A stretch of 64,000 nucleotides of DNA from Bacteroidota bacterium (GTDB taxonomy: Bacteria > Bacteroidota > Bacteroidia > Bacteroidales > Prolixibacteraceae). The stretch's first letter is position 1; each line of letters starts with the position of its first letter. Position numbers and translations under genes: made by a program. Positions 17,518 through 28,193 of this stretch are shown here, piece by piece. The notes under the pieces are model-generated. The model was not told where the DNA came from and made no database searches. It saw only the letters and a list, made by a program, of their open reading frames with translations. Location of the stretch: contig JAEYXH010000006.1 of the NCBI GenBank assembly GCA_023428545.1, positions 1-64,000 of the forward strand, in the 5' to 3' direction.

Positions 17518-18102
17518 ATGGATCAAGTCAAAAATTTTACAAAAGGATTTATAAGGGAAAATCCGGTGTTCGTGCTGTTATTGGGGATGTGCCCGACGCT
17601 GGGCGTAACCTCTTCTGCCATCAACGGATTGGGTATGGGACTGGCAACCACCTTTGTGCTGGTGATGGCCAATATTGTGGTCTCGCTGGTGAAAAACCAA
17701 ATCCCCGACAAGGTCAGGATACCGGCATTTATCGTGATTATTGCCACATTCGTGACCGTGGTCGAACTGGTGATGCAGGCCTATGTCCCGGCATTGTTCG
17801 AGAGCCTTGGACTCTTTATTCCCCTGATCGTGGTTAACTGTATCGTCCTTGGACGGGCAGAGGCTTTTGCCTCGAAGAACAACCTGGTGTCTTCCATGTT
17901 TGATGGTCTGGGTATGGGCCTTGGCTTCTCTTTTGCCCTGACCCTTCTTGGCGGTATCAGGGAGATACTTGGAAGCGGAAAAATATTTAACATCACCATC
18001 TTCCCAGAAGATTACGTGATGCTGCTCTTTGTGCTGGCTCCGGGAGCCTTTATTGTGTTGGGTTACCTTATCGCGATCATCAACAAGATGAAAAAAGCTT
18101 AA
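17518..18102 (+). CDS. rnfE: RnfE membrane subunit
   Basis: A 194-residue integral membrane protein with six hydrophobic segments. It has the [17 protein letters not shown] motif containing the conserved cysteine that, with RnfA, binds an intramembrane iron-sulfur cluster. It is homologous to NqrD. The gene lies 12 bases after rnfG and 12 bases before rnfA. Confidence 0.97.
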   Translation: MDQVKNFTKGFIRENPVFVLLLGMCPTLGVTSSAINGLGMGLATTFVLVMANIVVSLVKNQIPDKVRIPAFIVIIATFVTVVELVMQAYVPALFESLGLFIPLIVVNCIVLGRAEAFASKNNLVSSMFDGLGMGLGFSFALTLLGGIREILGSGKIFNITIFPEDYVMLLFVLAPGAFIVLGYLIAIINKMKKA

Positions 18103-18114
18103 AACTGAACCACC

Positions 18115-18687
18115 ATGAGTTATTTTGTAATCATCATATCAGCCATTCTCGTCAACAACATCGTGTTGATGCAGTTTCTGGGAATATGCCCGTTCCTGGG
18201 GGTATCCAAAAGATTGTCAACTGCAGTTGGAATGGCAGGGGCAGTCTCCTTTGTAATGGTTTTGGCCACCATCGTTACCTACATGATCCAAAAACTGGTA
18301 CTTGAACCCTTTTCCATCCAGTTTCTGCAGACCATCGCTTTTATCCTGATTATTGCTGCCCTGGTCCAGCTGGTCGAGATCATCCTGAAAAAGGCCAGCC
18401 CGACGCTTTATCAGGCATTGGGGATTTTTCTCCCGTTGATAACTACCAATTGTGCCATTCTCGGGGTTGCGATCATGACCATTCAGAAGAATTTTAACCT
18501 GATTGAAGGAGTCGTATTCTCGATATCAACATCAATTGGATTCGGTCTTGCCCTGATCATCTTTGCAGGTATCCGCGAACATCTTGACCTGATGAATGTC
18601 CCCAAGGGGCTGAAAGGCACCCCGATCGCCCTGATTACGGCCGGTATCCTGGCCATGGCCTTTATGGGTTTCTCGGGTTTGGTATAA
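18115..18687 (+). CDS. rnfA: RnfA membrane subunit
   Basis: A 190-residue protein with six membrane segments, homologous to NqrE. The motif NNIVLMQFLGICPFLGVS carries the conserved cysteine that pairs with RnfE in opposite topology. It is the last gene of the rnf operon and is followed within 30 bases by a strong hairpin terminator. Confidence 0.97.
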   Translation: MSYFVIIISAILVNNIVLMQFLGICPFLGVSKRLSTAVGMAGAVSFVMVLATIVTYMIQKLVLEPFSIQFLQTIAFILIIAALVQLVEIILKKASPTLYQALGIFLPLITTNCAILGVAIMTIQKNFNLIEGVVFSISTSIGFGLALIIFAGIREHLDLMNVPKGLKGTPIALITAGILAMAFMGFSGLV

Positions 18688-18714
18688 ATATTATCTGGCC
18701 TTCCAGCGTAGTAT

Positions 18715-18753
18715 AAAAAATAAAGCAGGCCAAAAGCCTGCTTTATTTTTTTT
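18715..18753. terminator. strong bidirectional terminator
   Basis: A 15-bp stem (ending AAAGCAGGC / GCCTGCTTT around a CAAAA loop) is flanked by A-rich sequence on the left and T8 on the right. It can stop both the rnf operon (plus strand) and the convergent GH9 gene (minus strand). Confidence 0.92.
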
Positions 18754-18765
18754 GTCTTTCAATGT

Positions 18766-20820
18766 TTATTGAAAAGGATCCTTCCCGTTCCATTTTCCAC
18801 CACCCGACAAGATCGTATAGAGTGCATCGTAATGCATGGTTTCAAAGATGGTAAACTCTGTAAATGAAATGAGGGCCATGTCATCTGTAAATTTACGAAG
18901 GTAAGGCAAGTCCGCCATGGCAGGAACCGAAACGGCAGTGTTCCTTCTTCCGATCACTCCGGGACCAAATGCGGTAATGCCTGGCTTCAGTCCCCAACCT
19001 TTGCTTTTGGTGTAGGCGCTTTCCCGGTCATGGATGTTGTGAACCTGATGTGATCCAAGTCCTGTTACATAGCTGATCCCCATCGGGTTGAGCCCCAGTT
19101 TCCAGTCCATCAGAACCGATGCTGCATCAAAATATTTTCTGTCGCCACTGAGACGCCAATGAAGCAGGGGGGCTGCCGCATATTGGGGTTGCCTGACATT
19201 GTGACCCCAACCACCCCGTGCCGGTGGATTGCCTACAGGAAAAACATATTTGTTTACCCATGCGAGGTTTTCGTTTGCCGCATTCTCGACAGCTTTTTTA
19301 AAGAAGCTTACGATTATAGGGTCGGTAGGTCTTTCTTTCTCCACCACATACGACATGATGTAGGCAGGATTGTCGAAATTTTTGTCGTTCAATGAATACC
19401 CCGGAGTCAGGAAAATGTGGTTTTTCATGGAATCGGCAATGGTGTACAATTCCTTGATTTTTAAGTGGTCTTTCTCCTCCCCGTAATAAAGGTAGCGCTG
19501 GATGTGGTAATACAGCCTTTCGGGTGCCGCCATGGATTCGTCACCATATTCAAAAGCCTTGTCGGCCCTTTGGGCCAGTTCGGCAGCCCTTTCCGGTTTA
19601 TAGGGTTTCATTATCCTTGCCAGGTGCAGAAAGAGTCCTGCCCCGGTGTTGGTAGCCCTTGGATCGGTCTTGACCGTACCGTATTTTTTCGTGTCCTTGT
19701 CCATGGGTGCGGCAAAAGGATCAGGATATCCTTTGGTTTCAGTTCCGAAATAGATGCTGCCATCCTCTTTTTGCAGGTATTCCCAGGCAAGGGTACCCCA
19801 TTCGGCTTCGTCGATAATGTCGGGGATGTTGTTGGTGTAATTGATGATGTTATAGTCCTTGTCAAAGTCGCCAGGGATGTTATACTGTCCATCGGTAAAA
19901 TATTCGGGGAACACTTCGTAAATCATCAGGTTAATTACCGGATTCGACATATGGTAGGCCCGCCGGTCGGCATCCCCTGCATCATGGTACCCCCCATAGC
20001 AAAGAAAGGTCGGCTCATCACCGTTGACTACGATATTGGCTTCCCCGATAGGTCCGGCCACTTCATAAATGGTTGTGTGGCAGGGCTCACGACGGATATC
20101 CGGTTCATGTATGGGACAGCCGCAACGCTGCAGGTATTGGGCCCTGAAGAGCTGGTGTGCCAGCTGTCGGGAAAATTCACCGCCTACGCCAAACGGGTAC
20201 GAAGTTCCAAATCCAATCACAGAGACACGATAGGGGCCTCCTTCGGGCACTTTGGAAAGGTCGATACGGTAAGTAAACTCCATGGATGCCGAATCGAGGC
20301 CTGCTTCCTTCAGTTTTCCTTTGGCAACCGTTTTTCCGGTTTTTGCATGGAAAACTTCATAAGCCGGTAATTTTCCCTCCATCTTAAGGTTGCCTCCCGT
20401 TCCCTGCCAGATGGTAAACAGGCCGAAGCGGGTCTTCGACATGGCACTGTAACCAACCTGGTTTACTTTGATGGATTCACACAGGGTTTCTCTTGAGCCA
20501 AAACGGAAGCTGGCATTGCCATAGGGCGTTTCAACATTGTATTCCCTGCCTTCGGCAAGCCGGTCGGTTTGCAGGTAAATGTGGTGGTCGCAGGCATCAG
20601 CCTGCATCACATATTTATTGACGGAAATGGCCGGTTTGCCATCAATCTTCCATAATTCGGGCTTGCTGATGTCGATTTCGTCGGCCTTAACCTCATCGCT
20701 TGTAAAATAGGCCACGATCACCCGGTCGGATGAGGTTCGGATATCTTTTAGCACTGGTTTGGCCTGGATAGCCATTCCGGAAACTATTGCTAAAAGTGCA
20801 AGAATCAATCGTTTTTTCAT
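18766..20820 (-). CDS. secreted GH9 family endoglucanase-like glycoside hydrolase
   Basis: The chosen start at 20820 (MKKRLILALLAIVSGMAIQA) opens with a signal peptide and gives 684 residues; an ATG 17 codons upstream would lie inside the promoter. An N-terminal Ig-like CelD_N domain (about 20-110) precedes the (alpha/alpha)6 GH9 domain. DAGD (in GGYHDAGDADRR) gives the catalytic-base aspartates. Near the C-terminus, GLNPMGISYVTGLGSHQ and a downstream Glu region match the family. GH9 enzymes cleave beta-1,4-glucans, glucomannan or xyloglucan. No SusC/SusD pair, sorting domain or carbohydrate-binding module is visible, so it probably acts in the periplasm or on short glucans. The exact substrate is uncertain. 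Confidence 0.92.
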   Translation of the reverse strand: MKKRLILALLAIVSGMAIQAKPVLKDIRTSSDRVIVAYFTSDEVKADEIDISKPELWKIDGKPAISVNKYVMQADACDHHIYLQTDRLAEGREYNVETPYGNASFRFGSRETLCESIKVNQVGYSAMSKTRFGLFTIWQGTGGNLKMEGKLPAYEVFHAKTGKTVAKGKLKEAGLDSASMEFTYRIDLSKVPEGGPYRVSVIGFGTSYPFGVGGEFSRQLAHQLFRAQYLQRCGCPIHEPDIRREPCHTTIYEVAGPIGEANIVVNGDEPTFLCYGGYHDAGDADRRAYHMSNPVINLMIYEVFPEYFTDGQYNIPGDFDKDYNIINYTNNIPDIIDEAEWGTLAWEYLQKEDGSIYFGTETKGYPDPFAAPMDKDTKKYGTVKTDPRATNTGAGLFLHLARIMKPYKPERAAELAQRADKAFEYGDESMAAPERLYYHIQRYLYYGEEKDHLKIKELYTIADSMKNHIFLTPGYSLNDKNFDNPAYIMSYVVEKERPTDPIIVSFFKKAVENAANENLAWVNKYVFPVGNPPARGGWGHNVRQPQYAAAPLLHWRLSGDRKYFDAASVLMDWKLGLNPMGISYVTGLGSHQVHNIHDRESAYTKSKGWGLKPGITAFGPGVIGRRNTAVSVPAMADLPYLRKFTDDMALISFTEFTIFETMHYDALYTILSGGGKWNGKDPFQ

Positions 20821-20868
20821 GACATGGTTTGTTTTATTGATGCATTTCTTTGGTTTATTGTCTATATA

Positions 20869-20899
20869 CAAATCTAATTGTATTTTTTACAGGACGCAA
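20869..20899 (-). promoter_or_regulatory. Bacteroidota promoter for the GH9 gene
   Basis: On the minus strand a TTG, 20 bases, then TAGATTTG fits the phylum's -33/-7 promoter. It would start transcription about 40 bases before the ATG at 20820. This supports that ATG over the upstream one, which lies within the promoter. Confidence 0.6.
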
Positions 20900-20958
20900 T
20901 GGGTGTACCGAAAATGAGATTTAATTCGCTATTTTTAGACATAAAATCACCAGGTAAT

Positions 20959-21642
20959 ATGCTCTTCTCTGAAAAAATCATTGGTTTCAACAGTCAGCTT
21001 GAGTTTTTAAAACCCTTGCCTGATGGTATCCGTATCATGAACCCTTATGTCGAAAATCCATTCGCACTGAAGACTTCTTCGCAGTTTTACCGGAAATATT
21101 ACAGTGATGAACGACCCAGGCGGATGATCATGGGGATCAATCCGGGACGATTTGGTGCGGGAGTGACAGGGATTCCCTTTACGGATACCCGGAGGCTGAA
21201 AGAAAGATGCGGACTGGAAATTCCCGGACTCACAACCTATGAGCCTTCCTCGGTGTTCGTTTATGATTTTATTGAAGCCTATGGAGGGGTGGACGCCTTT
21301 TATGGCCGATACTACTTTTCGGCAGTGTGCCCTTTGGGTTTTGTCAAGGTAAACGAGAAGGGGAGGGAAGTCAATTACAATTATTACGACAGTCGGGAAT
21401 TGACGGATGCCTGTTATGATTTTATTGTTGAATCGCTCGAGAAGCAGCTTCAGTTTGGAATTGACACCGACGTTTGTTTTTGTTTGGGAAACAACCAAAA
21501 TACAAAGTTCCTGAAAAAACTGAACCAACAAAAGGGGTATTTTGGAAGCATCGTGCCTTTGGAGCATCCCCGGTATATCATGCAATATAAATCAAGGCAA
21601 AAGGAGGAGTACGTCAATAAATTTGTCGAACTCCTCCTTTAG
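20959..21642 (+). CDS. SMUG2-like uracil-DNA glycosylase family protein (DUF4918)
   Basis: I chose ATG 20959 (MLFSEKIIGFNSQLEFLK), giving 227 residues, because upstream in-frame ATGs overlap the divergent GH9 promoter. The motif GINPGRFGAGVTGIPF corresponds to the SMUG-type water-activating motif (GMNPGPFG in SMUG1). LEHPRYIMQY supplies the second-motif His-Pro. These enzymes excise uracil or oxidised pyrimidines from DNA in base-excision repair. The gene is monocistronic and converges with the ABC-F gene, whose stop codon lies 18 bases away. Confidence 0.85.
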   Translation: MLFSEKIIGFNSQLEFLKPLPDGIRIMNPYVENPFALKTSSQFYRKYYSDERPRRMIMGINPGRFGAGVTGIPFTDTRRLKERCGLEIPGLTTYEPSSVFVYDFIEAYGGVDAFYGRYYFSAVCPLGFVKVNEKGREVNYNYYDSRELTDACYDFIVESLEKQLQFGIDTDVCFCLGNNQNTKFLKKLNQQKGYFGSIVPLEHPRYIMQYKSRQKEEYVNKFVELLL

Positions 21643-21660
21643 GCAGATGGTTGAGAATTC

Positions 21661-23298
<1,638 letters not shown>

Positions 23299-23331
23299 TT
23301 ATTCCGATGGATTGTAGTTGATAAGGGCCTG

Positions 23332-23339
23332 CAAAAATA
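23332..23339 (-). promoter_or_regulatory. candidate -7 element for the ABC-F gene
   Basis: Read on the minus strand, TATTTTTG matches TAnnTTTG 46 bases upstream of the ABC-F start. No TTTG is found at the expected -33 distance. Confidence 0.4.
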
Positions 23340-23381
23340 GTTTTAAAATGTTACATTTAAAGGAAAAACGAGAAAACCCAT

Positions 23382-23389
23382 TAATTTTG
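23382..23389 (+). promoter_or_regulatory. candidate -7 element for the PBP1A gene
   Basis: TAATTTTG matches TAnnTTTG 17 bases before the ATG at 23407, which implies a very short leader. No clear -33 TTTG is present. Confidence 0.45.
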
Positions 23390-23406
23390 CAGGATTGAGT
23401 AACATT

Positions 23407-25794
23407 ATGGCCCAAAAGAATTTAAGATCCTCACCGGCACAAAAAGGAAATTCCAGTAAGCGAAGTACAGGGAAGAGGAAATTCAGGTTCCTTTCAATCC
23501 TGATGAAACTTTTTGCATTGGGTGTCATTGCCCTGGCATTGCTTTTCATTAGCGTTTATCTTGGGATATTTGGCCGGATACCTTCGGTTGAAGAACTGAA
23601 CCTTGTGAAGACACCGGTTGCCACGGAAGTTTTCTCGGCCGATGGCAAGCTGCTTGGGCGATACTATGTGGAAAACCGAAGTGACGTAAAATATGAAGAG
23701 ATATCACCTAACGTCATAAACGCGTTGGTGGCCACCGAAGATTCGAGGTTTTACGAACACCGGGGGATCGATGAGGTAGCTCTTATGCGGGTATTTATCA
23801 AGTCCATCCTTTTGATGGACCGTCAATCGGGCGGTGGATCAACCCTAAGTCAGCAGATAGCTAAAAACCTATACCCCCGTCCTGACCTGGGAATTTTCAC
23901 ATTGCCGGTCAGCAAAATCAGGGAAGGCATCATTGCTTACCGGCTCGAGAAAATCTATTCGAAGGAAGAGATCCTGACCATGTACCTGAATACAGTTCCT
24001 TTTGGGGAGAATATTTTTGGAATTGAAGTGGCCGCTGAACGATTTTTCAGTAAAGCGCCATCGGAACTGAATGTTCCAGAAGCTGCCGTCCTGGTAGGGA
24101 TACTGAAGGCCAACCAGCTTTTTAACCCTAGGATTCACCCCGACCGGTCGCTGGAGCGTCGAAATACGGTCATTGACCGTATGGCCACGAACGGATATCT
24201 GGATGAGTCGCAGGCAGAAAAGCATAAAGAGGCGCCACTGGGTCTCAAATACAATCGAATCACCTATAACCAGGGGCCGGCACCCTATCTTCTTGAGCAC
24301 CTTCGTCCCGAACTGACTGCTTGGTGCCGTACGAACGTAAAGCCTGATGGAGAGTTGTATAACCTGTATACTGACGGTCTGAAAATATATACAACCCTTG
24401 ATTATAATCTTCAGAACTATGCCAACCAATCAGTATCGGAACACATGAAAAAACTACAAGATGTTTTTGACCAGCATTGGCAGGGACGTGAACCCTGGGG
24501 CAGGGACCAGGCTGTGGTGGAGCGTGCCATGAGACGCACCGAGCGATATCGGGCGGCAAAAGCTGCAGGCAAGAGTGAGGAGGAAATCAAGGCAGAGTTT
24601 GAAAAACCCATTGATGCCACGCTCTTTACCTGGGATGGTTTAAAGGCGGAGAACATGACCCCGCTCGATTCGGTTAAGCATTACCTTAAGCTGCTAAACG
24701 CCGGATTCCTGGCTATGGAGGCAAATTCAGGACAGGTAAAAGCCTGGGTGGGAGGTATAGACTTTCGGTTTTTTAAGTACGATTACGTGAAGGCACCGCG
24801 TCAGGTTGGGTCAACTTTCAAACCTGTGGTCTATCTTGCGGCACTCGAAGAAGGGCTCAGCCCATTTGACTATTACTCAAACGAAAAGAAGGTTTACCAC
24901 GATTACCAGAATTGGTCGCCCACCAATTCAAATGGGGAGTATGGTGGCTATTATACCATGAAAGCAGCCTTGTCCAGGTCGGTCAATACCGTTTCGGTTG
25001 ATGTGTTGATGCGGACCGGCGTAAATAATGTAATCAGGACAGCACGCGATTTGGGAATGACCTCAGATCTTCCGGAGTATCCTTCGCTGGCATTGGGAGC
25101 TGCCACTGTGAGTCTTCACGAAATGGTCAAAACCTATGCCGCCATCGTTAATGGCGGCGCGCCGGTTGAACCCCATATACTGATGCGGATTGAGGATCGG
25201 AACGGAGTTGTATTGCATGAGTATTCGGAACCTGTTCCTGACAATGCCGGTATCGATCCCGAAAACACCAAGCTGGTCATCGAGATGTTGCGTGGAGTAG
25301 TTGACGAAGGTACTGCCCGCTCCATCCGGTCGGTTTATCAGGTAACCGGTGATTTTGCCGGCAAGACCGGTACGACCCAGGACCATGCCGACGGTTGGTT
25401 TATTGGTTTTACCCCGACCTTGGTTGCAGGCTGCTGGGTAGGAGCAGACGATCCGGCAATTCACTTCAGGACCCTCACATACGGGCAGGGAGCCTACATG
25501 GCACTTCCGGTGGTGGGTGGTTTCTATCAGCGACTTAATAACGACAGGAAATTTGCCTACATGCGGTTGCAGGAGTTTGAACGGCCCGATACGTTGGTCA
25601 TGAATGAATTGTATGCCATGGAGCCCTGGGTAGAGCAAATCAGGCCTTCCTTTGACCTGCGTGAGATCTTCGGAATCCGAAGAGGGCAGGACAAGCCATC
25701 AGACGAAGACCTCCGTCAAAGGGGTGAAACATCGCCTCAGGAGGATAAAGAGCCCGTTTGGGAAAGGATCCGCAAAATCTTCAAAAAGAAATGA
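23407..25794 (+). CDS. class A penicillin-binding protein (PBP1A-like)
   Basis: The ATG at 23407 (795 residues) is preferred over the in-frame TTG at 23395. A basic N-terminus and one membrane anchor (about 33-55) precede a GT51 glycosyltransferase domain: EDSRFYEHRGID, GGGSTLSQQIAKNLY, and a segment around TMYLNTVPFGENIFG. The transpeptidase domain carries STFK, SVN and KTGTT active-site motifs. It polymerises and cross-links peptidoglycan on the outer face of the inner membrane. The tail (about 745-795) is charged and probably disordered. The gene stands alone and ends at a bidirectional terminator shared with the OmpA-family gene. Confidence 0.97.
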   Translation: MAQKNLRSSPAQKGNSSKRSTGKRKFRFLSILMKLFALGVIALALLFISVYLGIFGRIPSVEELNLVKTPVATEVFSADGKLLGRYYVENRSDVKYEEISPNVINALVATEDSRFYEHRGIDEVALMRVFIKSILLMDRQSGGGSTLSQQIAKNLYPRPDLGIFTLPVSKIREGIIAYRLEKIYSKEEILTMYLNTVPFGENIFGIEVAAERFFSKAPSELNVPEAAVLVGILKANQLFNPRIHPDRSLERRNTVIDRMATNGYLDESQAEKHKEAPLGLKYNRITYNQGPAPYLLEHLRPELTAWCRTNVKPDGELYNLYTDGLKIYTTLDYNLQNYANQSVSEHMKKLQDVFDQHWQGREPWGRDQAVVERAMRRTERYRAAKAAGKSEEEIKAEFEKPIDATLFTWDGLKAENMTPLDSVKHYLKLLNAGFLAMEANSGQVKAWVGGIDFRFFKYDYVKAPRQVGSTFKPVVYLAALEEGLSPFDYYSNEKKVYHDYQNWSPTNSNGEYGGYYTMKAALSRSVNTVSVDVLMRTGVNNVIRTARDLGMTSDLPEYPSLALGAATVSLHEMVKTYAAIVNGGAPVEPHILMRIEDRNGVVLHEYSEPVPDNAGIDPENTKLVIEMLRGVVDEGTARSIRSVYQVTGDFAGKTGTTQDHADGWFIGFTPTLVAGCWVGADDPAIHFRTLTYGQGAYMALPVVGGFYQRLNNDRKFAYMRLQEFERPDTLVMNELYAMEPWVEQIRPSFDLREIFGIRRGQDKPSDEDLRQRGETSPQEDKEPVWERIRKIFKKK

Positions 25795-25801
25795 TAATAT
25801 G

Positions 25802-25834
25802 AAAAAGGTGCCCATCGGAATGGACACCTTTTTT
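25802..25834. terminator. bidirectional terminator
   Basis: The AAAAAGGTG / CACCTTTTTT stem, with an inner CCAT/ATGG pairing, lies between the convergent PBP1A and OmpA-family genes and has T-runs on both strands. Confidence 0.88.
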
Positions 25835-25837
25835 CGT

Positions 25838-27136
25838 TTAAAGTTTTATTAATTCGACACGCCTGTTTTTAGCCTTGTTTTCGGGTGTATCGTTAGCTGC
25901 TATCGGTTGGGTTTCACCAGCTCCTGCAGTAGTCAACCTTGAAGCTTCAATTCCAAAGGCGTTTATGAGTTCATTCTTGACGGATTCAGCTCTTCTTGTG
26001 GACAAATCGAGATTCTTGGCATCGTCACCATCGCTGTCGGTATGGCCTGTGATTTTTACTTTCACTTCCTGGTTTTCAGTCAGTACATCGGCTATGCTTT
26101 TCAGGGTACCGTAAGATTCAGGTTTAATATCAGCTTTATTCACATCGAAAGTGATTCCGTAAGTGACGAGTTTGCCCTCGGTGATGAGTTTGCTTCGAGT
26201 GTCGGGTGATGCGGTTGTAATCTTGATATTGGAGATAAAAGGTGCGCAGTTGCGATCCCATCCGGAAAAGAGTAATCGGTTGAAATTTGTATCCGCATAT
26301 ATATTGGTAGGCATATCAAGCACTTTTTGTTCCTGGTGATATATCCTCACTCTTCGTTTTTGTATCCATACAATGACATGATTCACTTCTTCCTTTACAA
26401 TGGGATTTTTTGAACCCTTGCCCGTCAGCCAGTCTTTGTCGGTATCATACCCTTTTGTTTCCCATCCTTCATAGGTTGGCGTAATATGCAATCCTCTCAA
26501 TCCTGGATAAAGGTCATCATTCAGTTCTTTGGGGTCATCAGGATTATCCTGGTACAATGTCAAGCATATGCCATACTGAAAATTTTCATCCGGTATGATG
26601 TCATACTCCACAATGAAATTATCAGGGAAATTAATCTCCTTTGTATAGCAATATACGGCATCATCGCCATTCATGTGAAACCAATTTCCAGGGGCAATAT
26701 TTACTTTTTTCACCTCGCCACTGCCATTGGTCGTCCACAAGGCAGGGAAATCACCGACGGCATCCTGGCTAAAATCTTCGAAATACAGGATTTTGTCTCC
26801 GGGAACAAAATCATAATGAGTGACACTCTCAAGTTTTTGTTTTTGAGGTGAGTTAGCAGAATTTCCCTCAGCTTCAGTATTTTCTTCGTCAACCTCTTCT
26901 TCTTCGGACTCATCCGTTTCTTCCGATTTATTCTTTTTCTTTTTAAAGAGATTGCCGATACCTTCCTCCACTTTATTAAAACCTTCGTCGATTCCCTGGT
27001 CAATCTTAGAGTTGATTCTGTTGGTCCCCTGTTCTTTAGCCACTTCTTTAGGCTTGTTTACCTGTCCTGAAGTTTGTAAACTCCATAATATCAGGAATAA
27101 TGAAGCAAATAAGATTAATAGTTTTCTGGTTTTCAT
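25838..27136 (-). CDS. OmpA-family outer-membrane protein
   Basis: A 432-residue exported protein with signal peptide MKTRKLLILFASLFLILWSL. A low-complexity region (about 30-95) rich in Lys, then Glu, follows. A beta-rich concanavalin-like middle (about 100-310; opens with YFEDFSQDAVGDFPALW) leads to a C-terminal OmpA peptidoglycan-binding domain (about 325-432). The peptidoglycan-contacting Asp and Arg lie in the segment DLSTRRAESVK. Such proteins in Bacteroidota anchor the outer membrane to the wall or serve as structural adhesins. No beta-barrel is visible, so it is probably periplasmic and wall-bound. Confidence 0.9.
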   Translation of the reverse strand: MKTRKLLILFASLFLILWSLQTSGQVNKPKEVAKEQGTNRINSKIDQGIDEGFNKVEEGIGNLFKKKKNKSEETDESEEEEVDEENTEAEGNSANSPQKQKLESVTHYDFVPGDKILYFEDFSQDAVGDFPALWTTNGSGEVKKVNIAPGNWFHMNGDDAVYCYTKEINFPDNFIVEYDIIPDENFQYGICLTLYQDNPDDPKELNDDLYPGLRGLHITPTYEGWETKGYDTDKDWLTGKGSKNPIVKEEVNHVIVWIQKRRVRIYHQEQKVLDMPTNIYADTNFNRLLFSGWDRNCAPFISNIKITTASPDTRSKLITEGKLVTYGITFDVNKADIKPESYGTLKSIADVLTENQEVKVKITGHTDSDGDDAKNLDLSTRRAESVKNELINAFGIEASRLTTAGAGETQPIAANDTPENKAKNRRVELIKL

Positions 27137-27212
27137 CGGTTCTTGTCATTTAAGGTTAATATCCTTTAAAGCAAGACCAATTAAGGTTTTTTCCATAGTA
27201 AAAAAGCGACGG

Positions 27213-28031
27213 TCATTCAGGTTGAAAGAAACCTGATTTCCCCGACAGAATTTTTACCAATTGCAAATCACGATGAAAGAATTTATCGGGTGTTTCGCCG
27301 GTTATGGCTTTAAAGTCCTTGATGAAATGAGCCTGGTCGAAATAGTTTCCAAGGTAGACGAGATCCTGATAGTCGATGGACTGTCCTTCTTTTATTTTGG
27401 TCCATAACGTATTTATCCTTTTAATACGGATCAGTTTTTTTGGACTGACACCAACCCTTAACCTGAATTTCCGCTGAATGGTTCTCTCGCTGACATTGAA
27501 GGGTCCTAATATGTCGTGTAAAGATGTAAAGCTGCCTGTGTGGATTATTTGATCGTATACCTGATCGATAATGTCGGGAACATATTTGTGCTGATGAAAA
27601 GACTTTAGAAACCTTGAAAAATGTTGGATGCATTCCTCATCAGTCGAGGTTCCCATGAGTTGTTCCCAGAGTCTGCTGAAGGGTTGCTCCGGAAGGCTGA
27701 CATAAAGGTACTCACCTGTTGTCAGTGTAATTCCAAAAATCCGGGAAAACACTGTGGGTTTACACGTAATGATAAAGGTACGGTTGGGTTGGTCGAGACG
27801 CATCTGGTTTGCCCTTGAGATGACTGGCGCGATAAAGAATGGTGGCAACAATTTCCTGACAGGCAAGAGCATAAGAGGGGGTATTCCAAAATGGAATACC
27901 AGGGATATATCTTCCCTTGGAATGAATTTGTCATGAATCACACAGTCTCCTGCAAAGTCAATGGATTCAAACTGCTTTACCAGCCATGACAAATCAGCGG
28001 GTGGCTCATGATACTTAACCTCAATAGACAT
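27213..28031 (-). CDS. AraC-family transcriptional regulator
   Basis: A 272-residue protein starting at ATG 28031 (MSIEVKYHEPPADLSW); an earlier in-frame ATG exists 12 codons upstream. The N-terminal 140 residues form a sensor-like domain without recognised motifs. The C-terminal AraC DNA-binding domain (about 165-260) has two helix-turn-helices, including VSERTIQRKFRLRVGVSPK and YFDQAHFIKDFKAITGETP. Its target is unknown. The nearest genes on the same strand are the OmpA-family gene downstream (76 bases) and DUF819 upstream, so the OmpA-family gene is a plausible target. Confidence 0.9.
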   Translation of the reverse strand: MSIEVKYHEPPADLSWLVKQFESIDFAGDCVIHDKFIPREDISLVFHFGIPPLMLLPVRKLLPPFFIAPVISRANQMRLDQPNRTFIITCKPTVFSRIFGITLTTGEYLYVSLPEQPFSRLWEQLMGTSTDEECIQHFSRFLKSFHQHKYVPDIIDQVYDQIIHTGSFTSLHDILGPFNVSERTIQRKFRLRVGVSPKKLIRIKRINTLWTKIKEGQSIDYQDLVYLGNYFDQAHFIKDFKAITGETPDKFFHRDLQLVKILSGKSGFFQPE

Positions 28032-28193
28032 ATTGCAATGGTTGCTGAAAAGAATATAAAATTGCATTTAAATTGGCCCTGATTTGGGGATATGCAACTT
28101 ATAATATGTCAAATTTGAGGAAAATAAATCATAATATCCATGTTGGATAATCATTTTTCCTAAAAAAAAACATGGATCGGAAGATACTAAAGT

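Noticed and set aside
19465..20370. 301-codon plus-strand frame
   Set aside because: Antisense to the GH9 gene, whose catalytic motifs are intact; no promoter or domain on the plus strand.
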